A program made the translations under genes and the position numbers. This document shows, in pieces, positions 53,912 through 61,953 of a DNA stretch of 64,000 nucleotides. Source of the stretch: Rhodospirillaceae bacterium (GTDB taxonomy: Bacteria > Pseudomonadota > Alphaproteobacteria > GCA-2731375); NCBI GenBank assembly GCA_018660265.1, contig JABJKS010000072.1:1-64000 (forward strand), written 5' to 3'. Each line of letters starts with the position of its first letter. Position 1 is the stretch's first letter. Under the pieces are notes generated by a model. The model did not search any database and was not told the origin of the DNA. It saw only the letters and a program-made list of their open reading frames with translations.

Positions 53912-54814
53912 ATGCAAGCAAAGACAAAAGGGATATTGCAGGAAATCGGGGCGGAATTAGACAGGGATCGGTATCCCCGAATTCATAATGGTGGGATCGT
54001 AATGCCCGGCGAAACCATCGTTTCAACTTTGAATTTGGGCAAGGAGAAAATAAATGACACATCAAGACCGGGAAGACCCCCAGCCGGATGGTGGCAAGGG
54101 TCCACCAGAGGGCAAAGGCAGGCCTTCCAACCCAGGGCGACCCGTAAGACCGCACCGATCATCTGCTCAAATCTTCAAGCACAATACGAAGGAGAGCTAG
54201 ATGCGGTTCTGGAAGCCTATTCCTCGACCAAAATCTGGCATCAAATGATAGGTTTGTGGCTGCTAACAGACAGCGCCTTACTATCTGGCCTTGGAAAGAA
54301 GGCCACATTCCTAACATTTTTTCCATTTAACGGACGGCTGCGCGTAAGAAGTTGGGGATTCTGGACGACGGCTATTTCAAGCCATTGGATTGGTCCAAGA
54401 CATACAAATTATCCAGATGGTTCAATTTGCGCGTTTGAGCCTTTAGATCAAACTTGGATTCCAAGTCATGGCCTTATCCGACTTCTCGACTTATTCAGTC
54501 TATGGGCACTACGACAGTTGCATCTTGAGGTGCTGGGTAGATGGCCCGGACGTCAGTCAGCTTTCCATCCCTACGAAAGAATGTCAGAACTAAATGATAA
54601 CGAATTCTGTGGGTGCGAGGGTGCAACCAGATTCTATGCCGATTGCTGCAAACCAAAAGACATTGCGAAAGATATAAAAGCTGAGGCGCGTGATTTTCTG
54701 CTTAAAATCCCCAAATGTGGATTGCGTAAACCGCCTGAGTTAATTTCGGAATTCATCCTCGGCAGCAAAAAACTGCCACCATCTGCCGACGAGTTGCCAC
54801 AAGCTTGGTTTTGA
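53912..54814 (+). CDS. E2-ubiquitin-conjugating-like protein with SEC-C-like Cys cluster (candidate)
   Basis: 300-codon frame; the real start is uncertain and may be nearer residue 100. From about residue 100 the sequence looks like a bacterial E2 (UBC-fold) protein: LTFFPFN, HWIGPRHTNYPDGSICAFEPLDQTWIP, with Cys173 at the position of the E2 catalytic Cys after the HP/DGSIC motif. A helical stretch (LIRLLDLFSLWALRQLHLEV) and GRWPGRQSAFHPYERMSEL follow. A C-terminal cluster, Cys233-x-Cys235 and Cys245-Cys246 (EFCGCEGATRFYADCCK), resembles a SEC-C zinc motif. No E1 or JAB gene is adjacent. Divergent from the Xre/ImmA pair. The assignment rests on motifs, not on a search. Confidence 0.5.
   Translation: MQAKTKGILQEIGAELDRDRYPRIHNGGIVMPGETIVSTLNLGKEKINDTSRPGRPPAGWWQGSTRGQRQAFQPRATRKTAPIICSNLQAQYEGELDAVLEAYSSTKIWHQMIGLWLLTDSALLSGLGKKATFLTFFPFNGRLRVRSWGFWTTAISSHWIGPRHTNYPDGSICAFEPLDQTWIPSHGLIRLLDLFSLWALRQLHLEVLGRWPGRQSAFHPYERMSELNDNEFCGCEGATRFYADCCKPKDIAKDIKAEARDFLLKIPKCGLRKPPELISEFILGSKKLPPSADELPQAWF
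54054..54200 (+). CDS. Small proline/glycine-rich ORF, 48 residues
   Basis: Reading in a different frame from the surrounding long ORF, ATG 54054 is preceded by AAGGAG at 7-nt spacing, a better site than any for the long frame. The product is polar and rich in Pro, Gly, Lys and Arg (GKGPPEGKGRPSNPGRPVRP). It ends at TAG 54200, right where the E2-like similarity begins in the other frame. It could be the relic leader of a ubiquitin-like modifier gene, or a real small protein coupled to the E2-like gene. Not recognised. Confidence 0.35.
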   Translation: MTHQDREDPQPDGGKGPPEGKGRPSNPGRPVRPHRSSAQIFKHNTKES

Positions 54815-54902
54815 TTTTGAAATTTGGCTGTGGAATAAACTCTAAGCTTCATTAGATCTGTTCAGGTGAGTCTGAAAAACCCCGGAAGTTCCTACCACAC
54901 CC

Positions 54903-55784
54903 TTACTTCGCCAAATGCTTCCGAACCAAATCCAAAAACACGTCCAGCCTATCGTGGTGGGCCCAGTGGCCGGCGCCTTCTATTGCCGCGACTTCGGCGT
55001 TTTGGAAGGATGCGAACCTGCCGTCTTCGACGGGGTCGGAGGCCCAGCTTTCTGTGCCGCGTATCAACAGCGTCGGGCAGGTGATGCGGGACCAAAGGTG
55101 GCGGATTTCTTCCGGCGTTAAGCCATAGGGGCGGAAGATGCGGACGTAGTTGTCGAACTTCCAACTGAACGTGCCGTCCTCGTTCTGGTTGGCACCATGG
55201 GTGGTCAGGTGGCGGGCTTGTTCCTCGGACAGATGGGGGTTTTCGTCCTGCATCCGCTTGAAGGCGTCTTCCAGGGAGGCATAGTGGCGCGGCGCGCGGC
55301 CGGAGACTTTGCGCAGCTCATCGGCCCAGCCGGCCAGGCGTTCGTTGATGCTTTTGCCCGCATTCTTGGCCAGCATGGTGGGGGATGCGCCCAGACCCTC
55401 GATGGCGGTGACGCTTTTCACTTTGTCCGGGTACAGGCCGGCATATTGTAGTGAGATCATGCCGCCCAGGGAGTGGGAGACGATGGTGACCGGCGCCATG
55501 GCCTTTTGGTCCACCAGGTGGGCAATGTCATAGACATATTCGGGCATGGTGTAACTGCCGCCCATGCTCCATTGACTATCCCCATGGCCGCGCAGATCCG
55601 GCGCGATGATGTGGTATTCATCGCGGAAGGCTTCCGCCACCCAGTCCCAGTTGCGGCAATGATCCCGTCCGCCATGGACCAACAGCATGGGCGGTGCGCC
55701 CTCGTTACCCCAGTCCACATAGTGCAGGCGCAGGCGTTGCGAGAAATAGACGTGCGAGGCGGGCCCTGATGTTATCTTTGCCAA
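54903..55784 (-). CDS. Alpha/beta hydrolase
   Basis: 293-residue alpha/beta-fold hydrolase. The oxyanion HG is in MLLVHGGRDHCRNWD, the nucleophile Ser in TIVSHSLGGMISLQY, the acid Asp region in LLIRGTESWASD and the catalytic His in EGAGHWAHHDRLD. No signal peptide, so cytosolic. Epoxide hydrolases, haloperoxidase-like esterases and ring-cleavage hydrolases share this pattern; the substrate is open. It lies 18 bp downstream of asd on the same strand and may be cotranscribed. Confidence 0.87.
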   Translation of the reverse strand: MAKITSGPASHVYFSQRLRLHYVDWGNEGAPPMLLVHGGRDHCRNWDWVAEAFRDEYHIIAPDLRGHGDSQWSMGGSYTMPEYVYDIAHLVDQKAMAPVTIVSHSLGGMISLQYAGLYPDKVKSVTAIEGLGASPTMLAKNAGKSINERLAGWADELRKVSGRAPRHYASLEDAFKRMQDENPHLSEEQARHLTTHGANQNEDGTFSWKFDNYVRIFRPYGLTPEEIRHLWSRITCPTLLIRGTESWASDPVEDGRFASFQNAEVAAIEGAGHWAHHDRLDVFLDLVRKHLAK

Positions 55785-55802
55785 GATCTGATGCTCCCTG
55801 CT

Positions 55803-56825
55803 CTAAGCTGCTTTTTTCAAATAGCGGGCCACCAGCGTCTCAGCGATCTGTATGGCGTTCAGGGCCGCGCCCTTGCGCAGATTGTCTGAGACGACCCAGA
55901 TGTTCAGGCCGTTTTCCACCGTGGGATCAACCCGGATGCGGGAGATGAAGGTGGCGTATTCACCAACGCATTCCACCGGCGTGATATAGCCGCCCGGCTC
56001 CCGCTTATCGACCACCATACAGCCTGGGGCCTCACGCAGGATGTCGCGCGCCTCATCATCATCCATGGGGCGTTCGAACTCAATATTAATGGCCTCGGCA
56101 TGGCCGACAAAGGTGGGCACCCGCACACAGGTAGCGGTCAGCTTAATGGCGGGGTCGAGGATTTTCTTGGTCTCCGCCGTCATCTTCCACTCTTCCCTAG
56201 TCTGACCATCATCCATGAAGACATCGATCTCCGGGATCACGTTAAAGGCGATCTGCTTGGGGAATTCCCGTGGGCTGGGCTGATCGTTGACATAGATGCC
56301 TTTGGTCTGGGTGAACAACTCGTCCATCGCCTCCCGCCCGGCGCCTGATGCGGATTGATAGGTGGCAACGACCACACGCTTGATCCCGGCCCGCATATGC
56401 AGGGGCTTTAACGCCACCACCAGCTGCGCGGTGGAGCAGTTGGGATTGGCGATGATATTGCGCTGGGCATACTTGGCCAACTCGCCTGGGTTTACCTCCG
56501 GCACCACAAGGGGGACGTCGGGGTCCATACGAAAGGCGGATGAATTGTCGATCACCACACAACCTGCCTCTGCCGCGATGGGGCCCCATTTGCGTGAGAT
56601 ATCGCCGCCTGCGGAAAACAGCGCGATGTCCGTGTCCGAGAAATCGTATGTGTCGAGGGCTTTGACTTTCAAGGTTTTCTCACCAAATCCCGCGTCCCGA
56701 CCGACAGAGCGTGTCGAGGCCAGGGCCACGACTTCATCTGCGGGGAACGCCCGTTCATCGAGAATATTCAACATCTCCCGGCCCACGTTTCCCGTGGCAC
56801 CGACAACTGCGACCTTGAGGCCCAT
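55803..56825 (-). CDS. asd: Aspartate-semialdehyde dehydrogenase
   Basis: 340-residue enzyme reducing aspartyl phosphate to aspartate semialdehyde for lysine, methionine, threonine and diaminopimelate synthesis. The start VAVVGATGNVGREMLNIL is the NADP site, NPNCSTAQLVVALKPL holds the catalytic Cys, and the substrate/His region RVPTFVGHAEAINIEF is clear. ATG 56825 is preferred (AAGGA upstream, family start GLKVAVVGATG); the frame is open to 56867. Confidence 0.95.
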   Translation of the reverse strand: MGLKVAVVGATGNVGREMLNILDERAFPADEVVALASTRSVGRDAGFGEKTLKVKALDTYDFSDTDIALFSAGGDISRKWGPIAAEAGCVVIDNSSAFRMDPDVPLVVPEVNPGELAKYAQRNIIANPNCSTAQLVVALKPLHMRAGIKRVVVATYQSASGAGREAMDELFTQTKGIYVNDQPSPREFPKQIAFNVIPEIDVFMDDGQTREEWKMTAETKKILDPAIKLTATCVRVPTFVGHAEAINIEFERPMDDDEARDILREAPGCMVVDKREPGGYITPVECVGEYATFISRIRVDPTVENGLNIWVVSDNLRKGAALNAIQIAETLVARYLKKAA

Positions 56826-56959
56826 AGCACTAATTCCTTGTCTTGTTATCTTTGCGGGCTCTTCCAAAAGCCCAACTTTACGATTGGCAAAAAGCTGATC
56901 TTCTTGTGGTTCGAAATGGGGCGCATCAATAACGCCAAAACACAGGTTTTTTCAAGTGG

Positions 56960-57886
56960 TTAATCGCCTGTTATTCGGGGGTCGCCTTCGGCCACCGCCT
57001 CGGCTGCAACCTCCGCCAGCACCCAGTCGCAAAAGGCGCGGACTTTCGGGTGGCTCAAGGCGCGGGCGGGATAGACCATGTAATAGGCATATTCCGCCGG
57101 CAGCCCCAATTCAAAAGGCCGCACCAACCGCCCGCTGTTCAGATCCTCCCGGGCCAGGGCACTTCGCGCCAGGGCAACCCCTTGGCCTGCCGCGGCAGCA
57201 TCGATCACCAGGGCGGACAGGTTATAGCCGGGGCCCCGGTCCGGATCCACACCCTCGACCCCCGCCGCCAGCAGCCAGATGCGCCAGGTCTCGCGCATGT
57301 CATCATGCAGCAGAGTATGATGACGCAGGTCGTCAGGGTGGCGCAGGGGATGGGGGCCTTCCAGCAAAGCCGGGCTGCAAACGGGAAAAACATCCTCCGT
57401 CATCAGGGCGACAACTTCCACGCCCGGCCAATGGCCGCTGCCGTACCGTATGGCCAGATCAACATCGTCCCGGGCAAAATCAACAATGTCGTCGCTGGCC
57501 GTAACCCGGACATCAATATCCGGGTACGAATTGCGAAACCGTCCCAGGCGCGGCACCAGCCACGCCGCCGCGAACGAGGCCAGGGTGGAGACGGTCAGAA
57601 TGCCGCTGTCTTGACGCTTGGTCAGGCGGTCCGTGGCGGTGGCCAGCAGGTCCAGGCCTTCGCGTACCGCCGTCAGATAAGTCTGGCCGTTCTCGGTCAG
57701 CACAATGGCCCGGCCCCGGCGGCGAAACAGGGCCAGACCCAGCCATTGCTCCAACGCCTTGACCTGATGGCTGATGGCAGCCTGGGTGACGTGTAGCTCC
57801 TGACCCGCGCGGGTAAAGCTTAATTGCCGCGCCGCAGCCTCAAAGGCGCGCAGGGCGTTGAGGGGCGGTAGCTTTCGTTCAGCCAT
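56960..57886 (-). CDS. LysR-family regulator (GcvA-like)
   Basis: 308 residues. The N-terminal winged HTH (LPPLNALRAFEAAARQLSFTRAGQELHVTQAAISHQVKALE) is of the GcvA/TrpI type, followed by a periplasmic-binding-like effector domain (VSTLASFAAAWLVPRLGRF; VDLAIRYGSGHWPG). It is divergent from the DUF1127 gene across 127 bp, and LysR proteins often control the divergent neighbour. The target is not known. Effector class cannot be told. Confidence 0.9.
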   Translation of the reverse strand: MAERKLPPLNALRAFEAAARQLSFTRAGQELHVTQAAISHQVKALEQWLGLALFRRRGRAIVLTENGQTYLTAVREGLDLLATATDRLTKRQDSGILTVSTLASFAAAWLVPRLGRFRNSYPDIDVRVTASDDIVDFARDDVDLAIRYGSGHWPGVEVVALMTEDVFPVCSPALLEGPHPLRHPDDLRHHTLLHDDMRETWRIWLLAAGVEGVDPDRGPGYNLSALVIDAAAAGQGVALARSALAREDLNSGRLVRPFELGLPAEYAYYMVYPARALSHPKVRAFCDWVLAEVAAEAVAEGDPRITGD

Positions 57887-58013
57887 TAATGCCTCGTTAA
57901 TAGATTAGAATAACTAATGTTATATATGAAAAACACTCGTTTGTCATGCTCTAAAAAAGTCGATATATCATAGTGCACAAGCTAATATATAGCGCATTGA
58001 AAGGAGCGTTGTT

Positions 58014-58217
58014 ATGATACGGACCATCCCAATTACGATTAGAGAATTTGATCTTGCAAAAGGCCTGATGGACGCCGCGAAAACGCTCTATCGCTGGCAA
58101 ACCCGTGCTGAACAGCGCCACCATCTGGATAATCTGGATCGTCATGCCCTCAATGACATCGGCATTACCCGGCAGGAAGCCAGGACAGAGGCGCGCAAGC
58201 CGTTCTTTTGGACCTAA
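58014..58217 (+). CDS. DUF1127 small protein
   Basis: 67 residues. The C-terminal DUF1127 core reads RWQTRAEQRHHLDNLDRHALNDIGITRQEARTEARKPFF, including the conserved LxxLDDRxLxDIGIxRxE pattern. AAGGAG precedes ATG 58014. Such arginine-rich proteins act as RNA- or DNA-binding modulators of phosphate, stress and C/N metabolism in alphaproteobacteria. Divergent from the LysR gene, and followed by a terminator. Confidence 0.9.
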   Translation: MIRTIPITIREFDLAKGLMDAAKTLYRWQTRAEQRHHLDNLDRHALNDIGITRQEARTEARKPFFWT

Positions 58218-58245
58218 GCCAAATAAGACCATCGAAAATCAGAGG

Positions 58246-58284
58246 GACGCCGCGGCTGTATATAGGCTGCGTCGTCTTTTTTTT
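58246..58284 (+). terminator. Terminator of the DUF1127 gene
   Basis: GACGCCGCGGC (58246-58256) pairs imperfectly with GCTGCGTCGTC (58266-58276); a run of eight T follows (58277-58284). It starts 28 bp after the DUF1127 stop. Confidence 0.65.
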
Positions 58285-58390
58285 GTTGTGCGCCGGCCAA
58301 GACACTTGCAACGGTGTCGGCTGTCCGGCTGCTATATCGGTGCTGCGAACAGTAATTGCCTGCGGCATTCCGTAGCAGTTTATGGCACAG

Positions 58391-58431
58391 GGCCAATACG
58401 GGGCCAATACGGGGCCAATACGGGGCCAATA
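58391..58431. repeat. 11-bp tandem repeat, 3.7 copies
   Basis: The unit GGCCAATACGG is repeated without mismatch at 58391, 58402, 58413 and (partly) 58424. It lies in non-coding DNA and the unit length is not a multiple of three. Confidence 0.9.
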
Positions 58432-58825
58432 TGCTTAATGGCCTGGGTTGCCTAATTAACGATTGTGTCGTAGATTAGGTCTTCGAACAAGCAAGATAGC
58501 CGACCAGAAAGGTCGGTGAAGTAGCCGCGAAGCGGCGCAAAAACATATCCTATTATTTTGAAGCAGACGTTTTAAGTTTGAAATAACTGCAGAATTCAGT
58601 CAGTTTTGACCAAAGCCGGCCTTATTGAGCCGGGATCAAATTGACGACGACAGGATAGGTTGAAGCAGACTGGTGCAGTAAACCAGAGTATAGCAAACGA
58701 CCAGTTAACAAAACATTAAGATGAAGGTCGGTTTGCGAAAATTTAGTTGCCGGGAAAAAAATATGAGGCCGGCAGGGTGTGGATAGTGAGGGCTTAGGGG
58801 GATTGATGAAAAAGCATCAATCCGA

Positions 58826-59905
58826 ATGGCGTTGAAGATGAAGATCAATATACAGGCAGTTGCCGTGTTAGCAGGCGTGATGGCGGCATCCTATGTCGCT
58901 GCAGCCCATGCGGAAGCTGACCAACTTGGCCAGCCCGATTTTGCCTCCTCTGTTGCGTCCACGTCCGCCACGTCCGCCACGTCCGCCACGTCCTCTGGGG
59001 CAATGACCTTTACGGTAGTGGCGTTCAGCCCGTCTGCGGTGGTACCGTCGCCGACGCAACAGTTTCAATTGGCCAGCTTAATGACCTTGCCTGGGTCCAA
59101 ATTCAAATGGCAGCCGCGGCGTGGTTTTGATCGCCAGGCGCTGTTGGATCTGTCGCTGTCGGATTTACGTCAGGGCATGGCGGATGTGCCGCCGGTTTAC
59201 CTGAACCGTTTTCCCGCTGATTTAGCGGCTCTGCGGTCTGCGAAAAAGCGCAAGGACATCTTTATCAAAACCGTGCTGCCTTTGGTGTTGCGCGCCAATA
59301 ATGAGGTTCGCGCCGAACGTCAGCGCATGTTGTTACTGCTGCGCCGTGATGGTGTACGGGACGGTGCGACGGCCTCTCTGTCAAAGGCGGAACGGACATA
59401 CCTTGACCAGTTGGCAGTGCAGTACGGCGTCGCCACAGGTGATTTGGATGAATTGCAACGGCGCGTTGATGTCGTGCCGGCATCTTTGGCTCTGGCCCAG
59501 GGGGCGGAGGAATCCGGTTGGGGCACCTCCCGCTTCGCCCGTCAGGGCAATGCAGTGTTTGGCCAGCGGACTTTTCGCAAGGGCGGTGGTTTGGTGCCGC
59601 TGAAGCGTGAGAGAGGTGCCAGCTTTGAAGTTAAGGCGTTCAATAGCCTTTATAACTCCGTTCGTTCCTATGTCTGGAACCTGAATACCCATTTCGCGTA
59701 CAAAAAATTCCGCGAAGAGCGGGCTACGTTCCGCCATCAGGGCCAGCCCCTGGATGGCTATGCCTTAATCGGTGCGTTAAAGAAGTATTCCGAACGGGGG
59801 CATAAGTATATCGATACCATTCGGGTCATCATGCGGGCTAATCGCCTGTACGATTTCGACGATGCAGAGTTGCTGTCCGTAGCCAGTAACAAACAACCCT
59901 CGTAG
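58826..59905 (+). CDS. Bax-like glucosaminidase
   Basis: 359 residues. A signal peptide (8-29, ...AAAHAEA) is followed by a Thr/Ser/Ala linker encoded by a 9-bp repeat. The C-terminal domain is of the Bax/mannosyl-glycoprotein endo-beta-N-acetylglucosaminidase (GH73-like) type: PASLALAQGAEESGWGTSRFARQGNAVFGQ carries the likely catalytic Glu228/229, and SYVWNLNTHFAYKKFREER is a Bax hallmark. It probably cleaves peptidoglycan in the periplasm. The ribosome binding site is weak at ATG 58826 and at ATG 58838. Confidence 0.85.
   Translation: MALKMKINIQAVAVLAGVMAASYVAAAHAEADQLGQPDFASSVASTSATSATSATSSGAMTFTVVAFSPSAVVPSPTQQFQLASLMTLPGSKFKWQPRRGFDRQALLDLSLSDLRQGMADVPPVYLNRFPADLAALRSAKKRKDIFIKTVLPLVLRANNEVRAERQRMLLLLRRDGVRDGATASLSKAERTYLDQLAVQYGVATGDLDELQRRVDVVPASLALAQGAEESGWGTSRFARQGNAVFGQRTFRKGGGLVPLKRERGASFEVKAFNSLYNSVRSYVWNLNTHFAYKKFREERATFRHQGQPLDGYALIGALKKYSERGHKYIDTIRVIMRANRLYDFDDAELLSVASNKQPS
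58961..58993 (+). repeat. 9-bp in-frame tandem repeat in the Bax-like gene
   Basis: ACGTCCGCC is repeated 3.7 times, encoding a Thr-Ser-Ala tract (TSATSATSATS) just after the signal peptide. Gain or loss of a unit would keep the frame and change the linker length. Confidence 0.9.
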
Positions 59906-59983
59906 CAGGCGACCATTTCACCATCATGTCTGAGACCGTGCGATAGGCATGGTGTGATTGGCGTCGTCAGCGCTGGGCCGACC

Positions 59984-60019
59984 TTTACGGACCTGTTTAC
60001 GGACCTGTTTACGGACCCG
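59984..60019. repeat. 12-bp tandem repeat at the deacetylase 3' end
   Basis: TTTACGGACCTG occurs at 59984 and 59996, with a further TTTACGGACC at 60008. The minus-strand stop codon TAA of the polysaccharide deacetylase gene (60009-60011) lies in the last copy, so unit loss could move the stop. Confidence 0.85.
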
Positions 60020-61157
60020 GAATATAGAACGGCGTTCCGAACCAGCGCCAGCGATCTCCGGGTGCACGCAGGGTGCAATTGATCCGGCCCCGGCCCTTGG
60101 CAAAAGGCTTTTCCAATCGTACCTCAAAGCGCCTGGCGCCAAGACGCTCCAACTGTGCGGCGCCACTTTGGTTGGAGGCGAAACAGGCAAGATTGGTCAA
60201 AGCACCAATGTCGTCGGCAACCGTAAAGCCGAAATCAGGCGGGTTGTTGGCCCGCAATACAGTATCGGCCGGCAGTACGTCGCTGACGGGAAGCGGCAGG
60301 CCGTTGCCTGCGAGGCGAAAACGTTCAACGGCGCTAAAGCGTTCGTTCAAGGCAAATCGCGGCAGCCCGAAAAGATCTTCGCCACTATGGGCAACCCCCG
60401 AATGCTGCCCGAATGCCGCCACAAAACCGGCATCCCGCGCCGCCTTTTTCTCCCGCAGGCCGAACTCCCCGTAGGGGTAGGCCAGCAATTTTGGGGCAAA
60501 GCCTAGTTCTGCATGAAACCTGGAATTGGCGCGGGTCAGTTCCTCCCTAAGCCGGGTCGGGGAGACGTTGGGCAAATGGGCGTGGCTGCCCGAATGATTG
60601 CCGATGGTAACCCCTGCTGCCGCCATGGCCCGTAACTGGGCCCAGGATAGGTGATTGGGCCGTTTGCCATCAATGGCGTCCGTGGCCACGAATAATGTGA
60701 ACGGCAAACCTGCTTTGGCCAGCATGGGCCAGGCCTTGTCGTGCACGGACAGGAAGGCGTCATCAACGGTCAATCCTATCGTGCGGTCGGGCAGTTGTTC
60801 CTTGCGGCGAAAGGCGGCAATTATCTCGGGCAGGGGCATGACGTTGTAGCCACCCGTCTTAATCTCGTTCAGGTGGGCTTCAAGCTGCGCTATGGTGACG
60901 TTGGTGGAGGGATATTTGCTTTCGCCAAAGCGATGATACATGAAGATGACGGCTGAAGTGACCATGCCGTCGGCCCGGGCCGGCCCTCTCGGGATTAAGG
61001 CGGCTGCGGCAAGTAATAGCGCAACAAATAGACAGCTCAACAGTTGCGCGCCCGGGATTTTGCCGACACGAGGACGACGTCCGTACCGATGCGTCCCCAC
61101 CAATTGCCAGGGAACGTGTCCGTGTTGAACCTTATGTGTGCCGTTTATGCCATGCAT
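60009..61157 (-). CDS. Polysaccharide deacetylase (NodB homology, secreted/anchored)
   Basis: 382 residues. After a basic leader a membrane helix lies at about 38-57 (LLSCLFVALLLAAAALIP), so the catalytic part is periplasmic. The NodB domain shows AVIFMYHRFGE, LTVDDAFLSVHD (metal Asp pair), NHSGSHAHLPN (metal His) and LAYPYGEFG. The Asp-Asp and HxxxH ligands are present, so it should be an active N- or O-deacetylase of an extracellular or wall polysaccharide. The start is uncertain because no clear ribosome site precedes ATG 61157. It converges with the Bax-like gene. Confidence 0.82.
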   Translation of the reverse strand: MHGINGTHKVQHGHVPWQLVGTHRYGRRPRVGKIPGAQLLSCLFVALLLAAAALIPRGPARADGMVTSAVIFMYHRFGESKYPSTNVTIAQLEAHLNEIKTGGYNVMPLPEIIAAFRRKEQLPDRTIGLTVDDAFLSVHDKAWPMLAKAGLPFTLFVATDAIDGKRPNHLSWAQLRAMAAAGVTIGNHSGSHAHLPNVSPTRLREELTRANSRFHAELGFAPKLLAYPYGEFGLREKKAARDAGFVAAFGQHSGVAHSGEDLFGLPRFALNERFSAVERFRLAGNGLPLPVSDVLPADTVLRANNPPDFGFTVADDIGALTNLACFASNQSGAAQLERLGARRFEVRLEKPFAKGRGRINCTLRAPGDRWRWFGTPFYIPGP

Positions 61158-61293
61158 GATAGCCGCGTTTCGTACACTTTTTTAATTTATCCAATATATC
61201 ATAATTCTCGTTAACTCTACTTTTAACCTATATCTGTTAACGAAGTCTGCAGCCGGTCAACTCTGGTCCGGTCGATCTATCGAGGAAGCGAAG

Positions 61294-61887
61294 ATGAGCG
61301 GGATTGTAAACGATAAAAGCTTTGATATCATTTTCCGTGAGGCGCACAGCCATTCGGTGTGGCTGGATAAGGCGGTGTCCGATATCACCCTACAGGCGCT
61401 ATACGACCTGTTATGCCTTGGTCCGACGTCGGCCAATTGTTCGCCGGGACGTTTTTTGTTTTTGCGTTCAACCGAGGCCAAGGAACGCCTGCGCCCTTAT
61501 TTGAGCGCGGGCAATGTGGCACAGACCGTGTCCGCGCCGGTGGTCGCAATTGTCGGCCATGACCTTGCCTTCTGCAATAAATTCGACACTCTGTGGCCGG
61601 GCAATGAAGAAGTCCGCACCTGGTTTGAAGGTAACGATGCGAAGCTGGAGGAGACAGCCTTTCGCAATGGCTCCCTTCAGGGTGCCTATATGATCATTGC
61701 CGCGCGTTCTCTTGGCCTGGATTGCGGACCAATGTCCGGCTTCGATATGGCAGGGGTGAACGGGGAATTTTTCGAAGATACCACCATTCGGGTTAATTTC
61801 CTGTGCAATTTGGGCCATGGGGACCCTGCCGCACTGCCGCCTCGTAAACCTCGCCTGGGCTTCAATGAAGCGGCAGAGGTGCTATAA
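61294..61887 (+). CDS. Nitroreductase-family protein (RutE/HadB-like)
   Basis: 197-residue FMN-dependent oxidoreductase of the nitroreductase family in the malonic-semialdehyde reductase RutE subgroup: HSVWLDKAVSDITLQALYDLLCLGPTSANCSPGRFLFLRS near the N-terminus (FMN-binding Ser/Asn loop) and GAYMIIAARSLGLDCGPMSGFD at the FMN-phosphate site. RutE in the pyrimidine pathway reduces malonic semialdehyde to 3-hydroxypropionate. No rut operon is adjacent, so the substrate may differ. Confidence 0.85.
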   Translation: MSGIVNDKSFDIIFREAHSHSVWLDKAVSDITLQALYDLLCLGPTSANCSPGRFLFLRSTEAKERLRPYLSAGNVAQTVSAPVVAIVGHDLAFCNKFDTLWPGNEEVRTWFEGNDAKLEETAFRNGSLQGAYMIIAARSLGLDCGPMSGFDMAGVNGEFFEDTTIRVNFLCNLGHGDPAALPPRKPRLGFNEAAEVL

Positions 61888-61953
61888 GACGTTCGCATAG
61901 ATTACGCCGAACGCAATTTCTGAACTTTATCTGGGGCCGGGGGCCCCCTGGCC

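Larger units (their letters stand above)
58218..58825. other. 600-bp non-coding interval
   Basis: Between the DUF1127 stop and the Bax-like gene. It holds the DUF1127 terminator (58246-58284), an 11-bp tandem repeat (58391-58431) and about 350 bp of AT-rich sequence with no gene I can support. A small ribosome-bindable ORF, ATG 58806 to TGA (MKKHQSEWR) with AGGGGGA before it, ends next to the Bax start and may be a leader. Confidence 0.5.

Noticed and set aside
53912-54053. Separate small gene at the start of the E2-like frame
   Set aside because: The ribosome site is poor and the frame continues without a stop into the E2-like part; boundaries cannot be set from the sequence alone.
58391-58431. 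Possible CRISPR array
   Set aside because: The 11-bp units are directly adjacent with no spacers, and there are no cas genes; this is a simple tandem repeat.
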